Below the pieces are notes generated by a model, which worked only from the letters and a program-made list of their open reading frames with translations, made no database searches and was not told the DNA's origin. Positions 43,646-55,633 of a DNA stretch of 64,000 bases are shown one piece after another. The DNA is taken from NCBI GenBank assembly GCA_029204225.1, contig MU831890.1:1-64000 (forward strand), read 5' to 3'. Numbering within the stretch: the stretch's first letter is position 1; every line of letters begins with the position of its first letter. Both the position numbers and the translations under genes were made by a program. Source of the DNA: Diphasiastrum complanatum (taxonomy: Eukaryota; Streptophyta; Lycopodiopsida; Lycopodiales; Lycopodiaceae).

Positions 43646-44621
43646 GTAGTATTTTTTGCCTTTTTGCGACACTGTTGCCTGTCAGGAATTACGAGTAAAA
43701 ATGTAGAGTCACGTTTTTTGCATTTTTCAAAGTGCCTCAAATGTTAAGGAAATGACTTTGGCAAAATGTGAGACTACCCCAATATTAAGGACATGAGATT
43801 TCCCGACATTGTCGCATTTCTCCAAAAGCCGACACTGTCATTTTTTTTGTGACAGTGTCGCCTGTGGCAGTTTTAGTTCATTTATGCAGAATAACAGTTT
43901 TAGTTCATTTATGCAGAAAACTGTTTATGGCAATTGTCGCCGCTTATCAGCAATTATTTCTGAAAAGGAACTGGATGAATGCCAACGGACTCTAGCCAAC
44001 TGGCAGTCGCATTTGAAGACCTAAACACTTAGTATAAATCAGCTCTTCATACATCTCTTTTCAAGTCCTGAATCAATGTTGTGAATTGTAAAGGAGTTGA
44101 GTGTTATTACACAACGCTTCATGCGCTCTCATCAAGCAGATCGTTCACAATCAAAAAGTATTGTTGTTAGCTCTCTATCGAGCTTTCAAGCTTGAACTCT
44201 CTTGAGCATTCTAGCTCAGTCTTTTATAAATTTATTTTAGAGTTGCTATTGCGCTACTGTTTATCAACAGAGCTACTTATTCTCAGTTACTCAGAGACAA
44301 CTTAGAGTGCACGGTTTCTATCCACTATTGTTTTGCACTCATTAGCATCTGATTTTGTTTTTCTGAATCAATACTATTTCTTATTGTGTTTAGTATATGT
44401 CAGAATGCATGCATCTATGTATTGCTTTTGTAACTGATAGAAATTGTCTGAGAATTCAATACTTTATGTTTGGTTACGTAATCACTTAGTATCCAACAAA
44501 AGTTAGTTGCTAAATATTGGACGTGATTTCCATCACTATTGTTTTGTTCAATTTTTGATAGGCATAGTCATGCATTGGAAGTAGGAAGTTTCCGCATTAT
44601 ATTACTCACCTATTTTCGACA
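43646..44621 (+). repeat. Family A copia LTR, long copy
   Basis: 976 bp. The first 700 bp match 31310-32031. The last 174 bp match the reverse complement of 36345-36518 and end TTTTCGACA at 44621. TAGTATAAATC near 44030 is the likely TATA box. The left end is cut by the LTR ending at 43645. No primer site follows: the next bases are CGGATCTCC. Confidence 0.82.
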
Positions 44622-44839
44622 CGGATCTCCTAGGATGTACCTTCCATAATTAATGAACAATCTAAGGAACGGTAATTAGTCGTGAATACTATTGACAATT
44701 TGAACCTGGTCTCTAATACCACTATGAAAGATATGAAGAATCATTTCAAGATTGTGGCAGAAGAAGGTACATTGAGTGGATAATAAGCTTTATGTTCTAG
44801 AAACTACTTTGGAGCAAATGTGCAAGTGCAGGTATCAGT

Positions 44840-45180
44840 GACGATCAGAATTCTTCATGGCACAAGAGGCTTGGTCATCCCAACTATGAGAGCTTAAAGC
44901 AGTTGCATGAGCAAGTGGTGGTCAAGGGGATACCTAAGATCATCGTCAGCTCATGTTTGTGTGAGGCGTGTGCATTGGGTAAGCAATATGCCAATCTTTC
45001 GACACTAGTTTATATAGAGCAAAAGATATCTTGGAGCTGATTCATAGCAACTTGAGACCAGTACAAACGGAATCTCTTGGTGGTGCTTTGTATCTCATAT
45101 CATTTATCGATGATTTTTTCTCGCAAATTTTGGGTTAATTTCTTGAAAAAAGGAATCATATACATTCAACTATTTATTAA
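44840..45180 (+). pseudogene. Copia-8 GAG-pre-integrase/integrase scrap
   Basis: Reads [31 protein letters not shown] and, after stops, an integrase start (ISYHLSMIF, FWVNFLKK). The His/Cys pattern H-x-H and C-x2-C matches the copia integrase finger. About 340 bp survive with several frame breaks. It directly follows the family A LTR but without a primer site or gag, so whether they belong together is unclear. Confidence 0.7.
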
Positions 45181-45454
45181 AATTTATTTAATGAAGCCAC
45201 CATCATTCATTGCTAATAAAGTTTTTATTGACAGTGAAGTAATTGCATAAAAAATTGGACTGCCCTTCATGAAAAGGTACTCTTTATTGTAGAATATAAC
45301 TCTATTGATTGTGTTGTGTTTAAATTCGATAATTGAACACATGTTAATTACGAATGTAAATATAATTATTTGGAAAACTTATTTATATAGGGGTTATTAA
45401 GATGAGAGCAAATATGCCCTGATTGTGATCAGTTGAGAATTAGATTGATACAAT
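45181..45454. other. AT-rich spacer without gene
   Basis: Nothing supportable between the copia scrap and the MULE-like remnant. Confidence 0.3.
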
Positions 45455-46719
45455 TTGTCATCGAAGGTGAAAAATATGGAATTAAACCACAATCTTGCCC
45501 CTTCTCTAGCTTTCTTAGTGGAAGGCATCAATGATAGTGAGGACGTGGTTGAGGTTATGACTACATATGATAGTGTTATTATAGTCGAAGTGGTGAATAT
45601 TACACCAATATCATGTGCATCCAATGTAGAATCATATAATTTGTTTAGCATAGTCAATTTGCTTAAAGATCTTCCCATTGTTAGCAAATTCAGAAAGATG
45701 CTTGGTTGTCATGTTCATGAGGTGGTCTCTGAATTGCCCAATGGTTATAATGGCAATGTTGCATTCGAATTGCCTCTAAACATTAGTATCGACGGGATGA
45801 CTAGAGCAAGCAATGGTCATAATTGGATTTGCTATAAAACAATAGATGATCAAGGATTTTTGGGTATTGTGAGAGTGTCATGTTGTGGTGGAGAGCACTA
45901 ATGCCAACTGCTCATATTTGAGATCGTTTGGTATGAAAAATACATTACAATTTCTAGGTTGCCTTAACAAGCATCCACGTGTTGGAGACATTGGAGCAAC
46001 ATATGGATCTTTGAGATGCATGAGTTGTCAAGTGGTCCCTGTATGCATTTCCACCTATAACTGATGTCTTGATTACATTGAAATATAAATGAAATGTTTA
46101 GCTCATGTGATAATTATACACTTTTGTGAATTTAAAATGATGTGTTGTTTTCTTTTTTATAGGATGCACTCCATGTAGACCATTGTCATATGTGAGGTGA
46201 AAGTGCAAGATGTGAAAGCACAAATACTATTTTGGACTCTTCTCAATAGAGCCATGTGAAGATATTTTGATGGAACTATGCCATTCCAAGGGTTTATGGC
46301 TGATGAGGCCCAGGCCAACTGGACACCAATTAGAATTGTATATGGAATCGACCCAAACACTCCCTTACATGGTCGTGAAAGGTCTCGTCTTTTTCATTTC
46401 ATGTATAGTGTCAGGCAACACATTATGAAATATATTAAAATTATACACAAAAAAGAGCAGATCAACTTGCGTGTGCATTTGCGTGAAGCAGCAAATACAA
46501 CAATAGTTAATAACCTGTACAACACAATCAAAAATTGGTGGAAGCTTGGAAAAGCTTACGAAAATAATATAAAAGAATTGGAGAGTTGGTTAGCTTGGCG
46601 GAGAAATAGGATGCATTGTTGGGGTAAATTTGTAGAAGGGTACGTGCATTGTTAATATTTCACATTCACTCAATTCAATTTGTTTTCATTGTATATAATT
46701 GTTAGTGCAAATATATTGC

Positions 46720-46782
<63 letters not shown>

Positions 46783-47637
46783 TTGATTCAGAAGCAAAGG
46801 TGTTAATGCCGATAACAAATTTATCAGAGACGGTGCATAGTGTGTGGCAAAGAGCAGATGAGTACAACACGAAAATAAGCTTGTATGATGCAGTTGTTGG
46901 GGACATGGCAACCGATATCAACTATTGTGGCACCTTGCTTTTTTGGCAAAAGAAAACATGGTGAAACTAATCAGATAATGTGGTTATGTGAAAATAATGT
47001 GTCCTGCGCATGGACCCTTAACATCAATATACATGTCATCCGAGAAAGGTGTGCAATGTTTGGTTTGTGTAGACAGGTACAACTCTAACATGAGAGGAAG
47101 TAGACCTCTTGAATAGTGGTGGCTATTATACGGAGGCCAAAATTTTGGAAAATAATAGTGTTCCCCTATAAAATCCAATAACTGTAGAGGCACCAAATAA
47201 TGATGTCAATTGAGATTTTAATGATACAGTTGCAACAAGTTCCTAGACATGATTTCGATGACGATAATCATTTCTAAACCTGCAAAGGAGAGAATCAATC
47301 TGGCCCTGGCATTGAATGCACTTGTCGAAGAGATCGTCATGGTTCCATTTGAACATAAATATGTATATGTTCTAGAGGGTTTTGACAGTAGTATGGTGGA
47401 GAACATGTATACCATTGTCTTGAGTAAGGAGCCATCATGTACCTGCAACGACTTTGTTAGAACAATGACAACAAAATTATATGTTCCTTGCAGACACATA
47501 TACTTTGTATTTCTTAGGATGAAGGGTCCATATGTGGATAAAAACATGGTTATTCATCAAACCGTTATTGGCACCCATGAATTATCTCATGTGTTAGCAA
47601 TATCTGGAGAATGTTGCTCCGTTGCATACAAGTAGCT
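45455..47637 (+). pseudogene. MULE-like transposase remnant with SWIM zinc finger
   Basis: Several plus-strand pieces are collinear with SWIM-containing Mutator-like (MULE/FAR1-related) transposases. First is a 148-residue frame (45455-45901) with LPNGYNGNVAFELPLNISID. Next is 46278-46655 with GFMADEAQANWTPIRIVYG, GRERSRLFHFMYSVRQHIMK and WLAWRRNRMHCWGKF. A third piece (46793-46964) has TNLSETVHSVWQRADEYN. The last (47249-47635) has the SWIM finger SKEPSCTCNDF...PCRHIYFVF (CxC then CxH). An AT microsatellite lies between likely splice sites (donor near 46638 at GGTACGTG, acceptor TTGATTCAG at 46792). Stops between 46964 and 47249 may be an intron or decay. Terminal inverted repeats were not found. 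Confidence 0.62.
46721..46780. repeat. (TA)n microsatellite
   Basis: About 30 TA units inside the probable intron of the MULE-like gene. Frames through it encode only Tyr-Ile repeats. Confidence 0.97.
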
Positions 47638-48159
47638 AGTCAGAGCAAGCTTCAAGTTTTTGGAACACCCGATAGTCTATGGAGATTCGAATTTAGTTCA
47701 TGGTTTCAATTTTCTCATTCTATTCATTTCAGTTTGCATGTTCAAGTGGCTAGCAACAAACATATTGTAGGTTTCTCAATTGCGCTTGTGTGTGTGTCAC
47801 ATTTATGGGTTTTGGTCAATGGAAAGTTTTTACAAGTTTTCTCAATATTGTGTATGATTGTGTGCAGTAGTTTGGTGTATGATTGTGTGCATTAATTTGT
47901 TTACAATATCATATACATCATGCATAAAAATATTATCTCGTAAAACTCTCTTATTCATCACCCACAAAATGTCAATCCCCATATATAAATATCAAATGAA
48001 AAGATTTTATAGCCGATATAGAGATTAGTGTCCATAATAAATGCTTCACTATCTCTTATACCAAATTTACATATCAAGATGAAAATATATAATGGGTGGA
48101 TTCCTCCATGCTTCCACCTCTAATATATCTATAAAATAGCAACAAACATCTGTGAAATC
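47638..48159. other. Stretch without recognisable features
   Basis: AT-rich DNA after the SWIM-finger frame. A TGTATGATTGTGTGCA motif is duplicated at about 47850-47890. No gene is supported. Confidence 0.35.
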
Positions 48160-48420
48160 AAGAATATGAATGAGTGCTTTTTAGAAGATAATACCCAAGT
48201 ATATCTACTAAAATCATCAATAAAAGTCATGTACATCTTTGCTGCTCCATTACTAGGTGTAATTAGTTCAAGGGTTGGCTTAGTTGGTTGGTTGGCTTGG
48301 CATCCAAAGTCTCTTTGGTCCCAGGTTCAAGCCTCCCTTCGAAAAACCAAGAAGCATTACTAGGTGTACTAGTAGAATGAATATTTGAATGTTGTACTAG
48401 TTGAGAAGTCATGCTAGACC
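48160..48420 (-). pseudogene. Copia integrase scrap interrupted by a SINE-like insertion
   Basis: The minus strand at about 48247-48160 reads MYMTFIDDFSRYTWVLSSKK, the first strands of the copia integrase core. The remainder is decayed. A 93-bp tRNA-like sequence with 14-bp direct repeats is inserted at 48248-48368. A primer site 710 bp to the right may belong to the same broken element. Confidence 0.65.
48262..48354 (+). mobile_element. Short tRNA-derived SINE candidate
   Basis: A 93-bp segment is bounded by 14-bp direct repeats CATTACTAGGTGTA (48248-48261 and 48355-48368). It contains an A-box-like TGGCTTAGTTGG (48276-48287) and a B-box-like GGTTCAAGCC (48324-48333), 36 bp apart, matching internal RNA polymerase III promoters of tRNA genes. 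The 3' end is CGAAAAACCAAGAAG, with no long poly(A). It does not fold as a standard tRNA gene that I can see. Long target duplications indicate LINE-mediated retroposition. Confidence 0.65.
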
Positions 48421-49128
48421 TTGAGCTAGATCTTGCATATGGAAGTCGAACATGATACCACTATCTTTTGGACATGTTCTAATGCACTTAGCACTCACTC
48501 TCCTCTCAAAGAATGTAGGTAAAGTGAAATCACGAAGATCTAGAACCTCACAATCTCTCAATAGAATGAAATTCAACTCTTAATATACTTGAAAGCACTC
48601 TTGTTTATGGTTAAAACCTTCCAGCAAGAGCTTCAATCAAACTTGAAGAACTTAATATGTTCAGTTTTATTGAAGCAACAAAAATGTACATGTGAAAATT
48701 GACAATCTTGCTCATCCACAAAAGGGGGCTATCTCATCCATAAGGGGGGCAATGCCAGGCCACAAAGAGAGTTTTTTATCACAACCACATGGAGATTATT
48801 CAATCAATCAAGAAGAATTTTCATCCACAAGAAGAGCTATGCTCATCCACAATGGAGATTGTCAATTAGAAATTGAAACAACAATGTTAGCTTGAATGTA
48901 CACCACCTCTCCAACAAATAAAGAGATTCTTTCGATGAATAAAATAAAATATCCTTGTTCTCGGCTTTTGAACTCCAGTTGACTTGAAATGACTTTGATC
49001 CTCAAGATTCACTCACATCCAATTGTTAGTAAAGATTTGAACAAGATAAATGCATAAAAGAATGTTAGAATTTAGGTCGCACTCAAATCACTACTAAAAA
49101 TAAATGTACTGTTTTTGAACACCAACAA

Positions 49129-49140
49129 GCTCTGATACCA
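49129..49140 (-). other. Primer-binding site of a lost LTR element
   Basis: Minus strand TGGTATCAGAGC directly beside TGTAAAAATTTC (49141, plus strand), a likely LTR end. No gag follows within the expected distance. 48421-49128 has no domain. Confidence 0.7.
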
Positions 49141-50508
49141 TGTAAAAATTTCAGATCCAAAGGTGATCCAAAGTGCTAGATCTAGGCCAAGAATGATTGC
49201 ACTATTCATAAGAGCCTTCCTTATCAGACAATTCATTCACTAGCTTGTTGGTTTGAACTAAAGTGTTGTGAGATTGGAATTTATCCAAATTGATGTCATT
49301 AGGTGAAGCTTAGAATAAAACATCCATATTAGAACAATAATCTAGAATTCATTAAAAAAAATCCTAGTAACCAAGCATAGGTTACTAATATCTCAGTTTT
49401 AAAATCAGGTGGATTTTCTCCGGTAACAAAGAAGCAAACAACACAATCATCAAAGGAAATTCAAAAAATAAACTAAAATCTACATCAAAGACCAAATTAT
49501 ACAAACAAGAGAAAATGACAAATTATTATACTTAACCATAGTATATCAAAATGATTGTGTAGGTGTGCGAAATTCACTGATATGTATCCTAAAAATGATC
49601 ACAAGTTCACTTGTCAATGCTTCCCATCACATTCTTGGTTGAATGAGTGGAATAGAAAATAGCTTCTAGAAATTGCTAGGCAATGTCTTTGACAAAACAT
49701 CAAGCTAAAGGGCACTCGTCATGGTAATGATGTCATTTCATTATCACCTCAAGGGGCAGCCTGAAGGTCATATTCACTACTGCTCTTGGACATGTAGGAC
49801 TGAATTGATTAGCAAGCCACCAAGTCCCTTGGAGCCTCTAGAGTAAAGCATGAGTTCACAACAAAATCAATGCAAGGAGAAATCCTGGCTTGAAATCAAA
49901 TATCCTGTAAGAGCTTAAATGTTTTGTATTGCAGGCATGCCCCCATTCCCAAATTTAAGTTTGCAAAATATTAAGACATCATCATCATGGAAATCTTGGA
50001 GCCTACCAGCCATGAGAATCAGAAAGTAAACTAAGAAGGAAATGACTATAGCTGAGTTTGAAGATAGCACATTCTGCATCAACTACTTAGAGCTCAGGAT
50101 GAATATAGATCCTCAAGTAGTGAAAACTTGGATCTGAAAGTACCATGAAAGTCACTGTGGCCACAAAAACATACCAGCACAATTCTTATATACCTCGATT
50201 ATTGGATCATAGTTTTACAGAGCTAATCATCTGGATTCTGAACTTTACTTGAAGATGATCCTCCGTGGGGTTTAACCTTCGATAACTCCTATAACAATGA
50301 AATTGTTTGCTGCAGTCATCTATAGCACGATCTTGATAGCAGATAAGCCAATGGGCTTAAACTGCTAGCTACAGTGAAGAGTTCCCAATGTGGGCTCACA
50401 CAAAAAATTGACAGTAAACTAGATCTATCAAGAGTCAACTGAAAGCACCTCAAATTTATTGTTTAAGAGATGCATGCTTACAAATTCGATGGAAAAAGCT
50501 TTCTCTGA
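49141..50508. other. Probable LTR remnant and spacer downstream of XTH
   Basis: The left part is presumably the LTR adjoining the primer site, but its right end could not be fixed. The right part (about 50200-50508) should contain the XTH 3' untranslated region. No other gene is visible. Confidence 0.4.
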
Positions 50509-51840
50509 TTATGGGTTTGATCCACATTCAGGTAATGGAGGCGTATATCTCGCAGAATCGGTGCAATAGTTGTAGATCATGTAATTCTGTTTCACCCAGC
50601 TTACTTTCCCCAGTTGATCTGATGTCAGAGTCTGATACTTGTCCTGATCCCACCAGTTTTTGCCAGTTAAGCAGCTGTCTGGGGTTCCAGTGAAAACACA
50701 TGCATCAATGCCAAAGCCTTGGTAAGAGGCAGTGAATGGGGCATAGGTCCAGTTGATCTTCTCCAGGCCACCACGGGTAGCCCATTGTTCACCATTCCAT
50801 ATGCTTGAGTAGATCCCAACTCCCTGATCATAAGCATAGGGCACTCCCAATGCAGTGTTGTTCCGAAACACTCTAATTGGGACGTCATCCACATTGAATC
50901 TGCAAAATGTTTGAGACATCAATGCATTGTTGGAAGATTTTCTGAAGTGCAGTGAGTTTGAGGTATAAGCTGAGAAAGAAGCTGATCAGGTCAGTGGGTT
51001 TGAGAGCTTACATGACTTGATGCTGGTTCCAGAGAACAGAGTAAGTGTGAAAGTCTGCGGTTGGATCAAACCATAGAAAAATGCGCTGCTCTCGACCTCC
51101 CACTCCATTCACGTACACATTCGTCTGCAGAATGTAAGGTTGGCCGGAGGTGTTGCCCAAAAACTCAAAGTCAAACTCATCCCGAGTATCTATAAGAGAC
51201 GACAGCTGCATTTGCCCAAAATGTGTGGATCCGCAGGAAATAGTAAGAAACTCTTCAGAAAACGTTAGCAGGAGGAACTAATTCGCACTTAGAATATCGC
51301 GGATTATGAAAAGTAGAATAAACTTACATAGTAGGCTGTGACAGTTCCTGCAGAATCATTGGCTACCAATTTGATCTGCATGGTGATATTTCCATACAAG
51401 TACCTGTTTATGGATCCGAATCCAGCACCTGAAATCGGTTTTTTAGTACTTCCTAACATATTGAAAGATGCATCCGAACATTCATAGCCCATCTTTACAG
51501 AAATCATTTCCAGGGGTTACACACATCGATCTGGAACCTTTAAAAGGATCATGGGTCTTAAACAGAACCAATAAGCGCAGAAGTAGAGCTTACCCGAAAC
51601 CTTATCCAGCATTATGCCCACCAACTCGCCGTTGTTAATTATGCTGAAATGATCTGGAGCCCATGTGATGTTGTAGTTATCATCGAAAGTGGCTATTCTG
51701 TTGGAGCTCTTCTTATGCTTTGTGACGCCAACACTGACTCCTATTATGCATGCCAAAATTACCACAAGAGCTAGGACGAGAACGATCTTTGTGGTCCTTG
51801 ACAGACCACGGAGGTAGGAAAAGATGCCCAAACCAGCCAT
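50509..51840 (-). CDS. XTH: Xyloglucan endotransglucosylase/hydrolase, four exons
   Basis: GH16 enzymes of this family cut xyloglucan chains in the plant cell wall and rejoin them (or hydrolyse them). Exons are 51840-51594, 51428-51328, 51205-51012 and 50899-50509, all GT-AG, phases 1, 0, 2, giving 310 residues. Residues 19-39 ([20 protein letters not shown]) form a hydrophobic helix after a basic stretch, so the product looks anchored or uncleaved rather than carrying a typical signal peptide. Exon 3 carries [10 protein letters not shown] at 125-134 with catalytic Glu126, Asp128 and Glu130, followed by an NTS glycosylation site. [31 protein letters not shown] and [11 protein letters not shown] are in place. 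Exon 4 ends with the Cys-containing XET C-terminal region ([21 protein letters not shown]). No disruption is seen. Confidence 0.93.
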
Positions 51841-53012
51841 TTAGACACAGCTGTGATCGTCAACAACAATTCCCCGGATTAGGCGAGCTAAATCAAACAC
51901 AGCATGTGCAAATTCTGCTCAAAGCAGCATCAGGAGCTTTCAAACTTCTAAGCAAATGCAGCTCTTGCTTCAAAATACCAAAGCTCTCTTGCCCACAAAA
52001 GGGCGGAGAGAAAGAAACAGACAGCGAGTCGAGTTCTGCTGTCATGAAATCCTAACTCAAAACAGGCAATATGTTACACTGAAAAGCTCAGCATCTGAGC
52101 ACAGGAAGGAGATGGCACGTGGAAGTGTTCTGAGAGCCACAAGATTAATCAGAAGATTGGAAATGCACCGGGATCAGCAGTTAAGAGCTGGGCTGGTGTC
52201 AAGACTCAATTCTAACACGCAGCTATCTACAGATATCAATAATGTGCTACAGAGAAGAGCAAAAGCTTGATCTATGGACCATGCACCTTAGCTTTCAGTG
52301 GCAGCTAGCAAGAATCGGTTTGGAGAGTAGACAACAAGTCACTGTCAGTCATGCTGCATGCATCCTAACATGGGGCCACTGAATGTGGAGTCTAGACCAG
52401 AGCTCAGTCAGGACATCACCCCCAGTCAGTCCTAGCTCAGTTCATTGCTCAATTTTCCTACATATCTCTGTCTTATAACACCTCTCAAACTGTGCCTGAT
52501 CAATCCATTATTGATAATTGAAAATTGAAGTACATGGAGCTGACTCACTGCCATTAGCATGGCTGGCTCCTTGCCATCACCCTGGCCCCTCATCTAGCCA
52601 GTTGTGAGATGAGTACCCACATATCTGAGGAATCAGGATAATGAGCTTGGGTGCTCAAAGAGGAGAGTGCAAGCTGCTGCCTGCATATGGAAGATGTGGC
52701 CCCAGACTGAGGAGCAAGCTGGCTGTCGGCTCTAGGCTGCAGTGTTTTCAGACCTTTTTTTCATGTGTATAAGTACATGAAAAGCACACTAAAGCTTAGC
52801 TTTTAAGTTTGAAGAGCAAAGAGAATTGGGCATATAGATGCTAAAGTGCTGACTAATTCCATCAATTGGCAAATCATACAATGACACGTGGAATAGGTTA
52901 TTCTACACTGTTTTCAACGGTCAATGAATATCAGATTCATGATCATTGATTGCATATGCACTTGCATTTATATTAAATCAACAAGCTAATAAAAAAATTA
53001 CCACCCCAAATG

Positions 53013-53015
<3 letters not shown>
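51841..53015. other. Region upstream of XTH
   Basis: Probable 5' untranslated region and promoter of XTH, read on the minus strand. A possible TATA box (minus strand GTTATAAGAC) lies near 52480, about 640 bp before the ATG, with no further support. Open frames at 51750-52270 on the plus strand have no recognisable domain. Confidence 0.35.

Positions 53016-53061
<46 letters not shown>
53016..53061. repeat. (GA)n microsatellite
   Basis: About 23 uninterrupted GA units. Confidence 0.97.
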
Positions 53062-53063
<2 letters not shown>

Positions 53064-53341
53064 TGGCCAGCTCATGGCACACATTTAAGAATCAATTGGC
53101 TAGGTCCTGGTTGTGCGAAAAACCATTTCATGGCACTCCTGTTCCTAGCACACCCTGAAATTGGCTCAACCCTTTGTTGTGTTGTTGTGATCGCCAAGTT
53201 CCCATGTTCATTGGAAAGCCATAACTAGCCCACACCAACATCAAATGTGGGCAAACATCAATTTTTAGGGGCATTTATTGGACGTGGTGGAGGTGCCCAT
53301 ATCATGTGGTTGTGTGTGTGCGCCCGCATGTGGGTGCGTGC

Positions 53342-53343
<2 letters not shown>

Positions 53344-53416
<73 letters not shown>
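53344..53416. repeat. (GA)n microsatellite
   Basis: About 36 uninterrupted GA units, preceded by a short GT/GC-rich stretch. Confidence 0.97.
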
Positions 53417-53418
<2 letters not shown>

Positions 53419-54849
53419 CTAAGGCACAGAACAAACTAGATGACCAAATTAGTTCTCACTTTTCACTTATGTAGAATAGCCAAAAACTACAAGGAAGTCT
53501 AGGTAACAAACTATTCGAATTGGCATACGACCAAAAATGGGCCTTCTCTTAAACCTTCTAATGGATAACATATACATAGGCCAACATTCTTCCAGCCATC
53601 TATGTGATGATGACAAGTTTCCCTTGAACTTACTTGTTATGAGAATGAGGGACCCATGGTGCATTGGCTTAGGATTTTAGCATGTTTCATGTAGATCAAA
53701 ACAAATGCCAAAATTTTGTCATTGACATATTTGAAAACCTTTGACCTCCACTTCACACCTATAAGAGAGTGGGCCTCTCCCATTTCAAACTTTTAGAACA
53801 TAATTTGGATTCTCCTTTTAAGTTTGATCTATTCAAGAGTTAGGCACATATGGGATGTGTAGCCCTTCATGGGTACACATTCAAGCAACAAATGCAAGTA
53901 AATCATTTTGTAAGCTAGTCACACAAAAAGTAGTCTCAAAAGTCACCAAGTACCATATTATTTAAAAAACAAAAAACTCTATTACCTTACCCCATATGAC
54001 ACAATTTGCCTCCTAAGCAAACTCCTAGTTTCATTTAGTTTTTATAAACCCTCCACTAAACCGCCACACCCCTACATTAGCCATGCCTTAGTGCGACTTA
54101 GTTAAGAGTTCTAAAATGCTCTCAAAAAGACTCGTTTGGGGGACACTCCTAGGATTTCAAGGAAGTCACATAGCAAGGATAAAAAGACTCAACTAAGCCT
54201 TTGACCTTTAGCTGAGCTAGCCACATAGTTGTAAGAATCAAGCTATCTCTTGAGCTTGAGTTTGGGAAATGAAAACTCCTAGAGCTCTTTTCCCAAGAGC
54301 CATTGATGTCACTCCCTAAAAAAACGTGCATTGTCAAAATTGCTCTTTGTATTTACTATGAGGGGAGACAAGCAAAATCTATGAGATGCATCCCAAATCT
54401 AGCCCCACATCTCAACTACCTTTACTAGTGTGTGATATGCTTGAGGTTGAACTCATGCTAGTGGCTCCAAATATAGATTAGTTTCAAATTAAATGTACCT
54501 TCTTTGTATGATTAATAAAGATGAATCCTTGGTGCTAATAATTGTTTGAATTTTACTCAATGCCAAAATTAAGTTGAAGGACAAACCTTTTGGTCAATGA
54601 CAACTTGAGGGTTCCTCTTCATTGTTTGCTATGTTATTGGATCAAAATGACTCCCACTTTGATCCTAGGTTTCATATGTTGTAGTTATAATGGATAAGAC
54701 TCCTAATATGTTGGTTATGTTAGTTAGCTTTCTTGAATGGCTTGTCTACCCATGTTGGCATGGTGCTAGGTTGGGCTTCCCTATGCTTGAGACTTATGTA
54801 TAATTCAAGTTTGTCTTTTAGATCATATATCCCATGGAGTTAGTGTTGG
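53417..54849. other. Gene-free stretch
   Basis: No coding region, RNA or repeat boundary can be supported here. Confidence 0.4.
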
Positions 54850-55262
54850 TTGGTTTTAAGACCACCAAGACCACACTAGGAAGCCGATTCCAAAGATCCA
54901 TAGGGAACGGATAGTGGATCAAACCAACCAACAAAACCTAGACCACCCAGTGCAACCAGCCAAACTTAGATCAATTGGATCTAGCCTGCAAACTATGGAT
55001 CACTAGCAAGAACTCACCATAAAGGAGAAATGTCAGTCCAACAACATGTGACTACCACTCCCTGATCAAGCTCTCTCCTGAAAAGGCCTATGGGCATACT
55101 TATACCCCCCAAGGCTCTACCCCAACTAGGAGTGATCTGTGACACCTCATTGGGACACCTCAGCAGTCTAAATGGGCCACATTTTTCATGCACCGATAAG
55201 TCACTGGTAGTTCCATATGTCCACCATAATTAGTTTTAGACCTCAACCATTAGTATGATTTA
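54850..55262 (-). repeat. Dispersed LTR-like repeat, copy 2
   Basis: Inverted relative to 19690-20060 and similar along its length, including the TATA-like GGGTATAAGTATGCCC (minus strand) and GGCTAGATCCAATTGATCTA. Divergence is substantial, so the copies are old. No internal domains are attached. Confidence 0.55.
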
Positions 55263-55633
55263 ATACCATGAGGGCCCCGCCCCTCAAATTTATGGTTCAA
55301 GGTAGGCATATTGACCTTCTTACGGGACATAGATCGGAGGTTGTAGGGCATGACAGTTGGCATGTTGGCCTTTGTGCTTTGATGGCTAGTTTGGTTATGC
55401 AACTAATTAAAGGCAAGATTCTGAAGTTAAGTTGGTTATACTTGCTCCTCTTGAGTTGCTGATGCAATATGCCCTCTACGTAAGCATAAAAGCTCCTCAC
55501 ATGCAAGCTAATGTACATGCGAATGGAAAGCTAATATTACACAGGTGTAGACACAATGTCCTATATTGTAATTTGAATTGCCATGACCTTATGATATTCG
55601 ATAGAGCTGCTAGTGCTACATGCTAGCAAATTA

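Noticed and set aside
51750-52270. Two plus-strand frames upstream of XTH as a separate small gene
   Set aside because: No domain and no splice pattern, and they overlap the antisense of XTH exon 1 and its probable 5' UTR.
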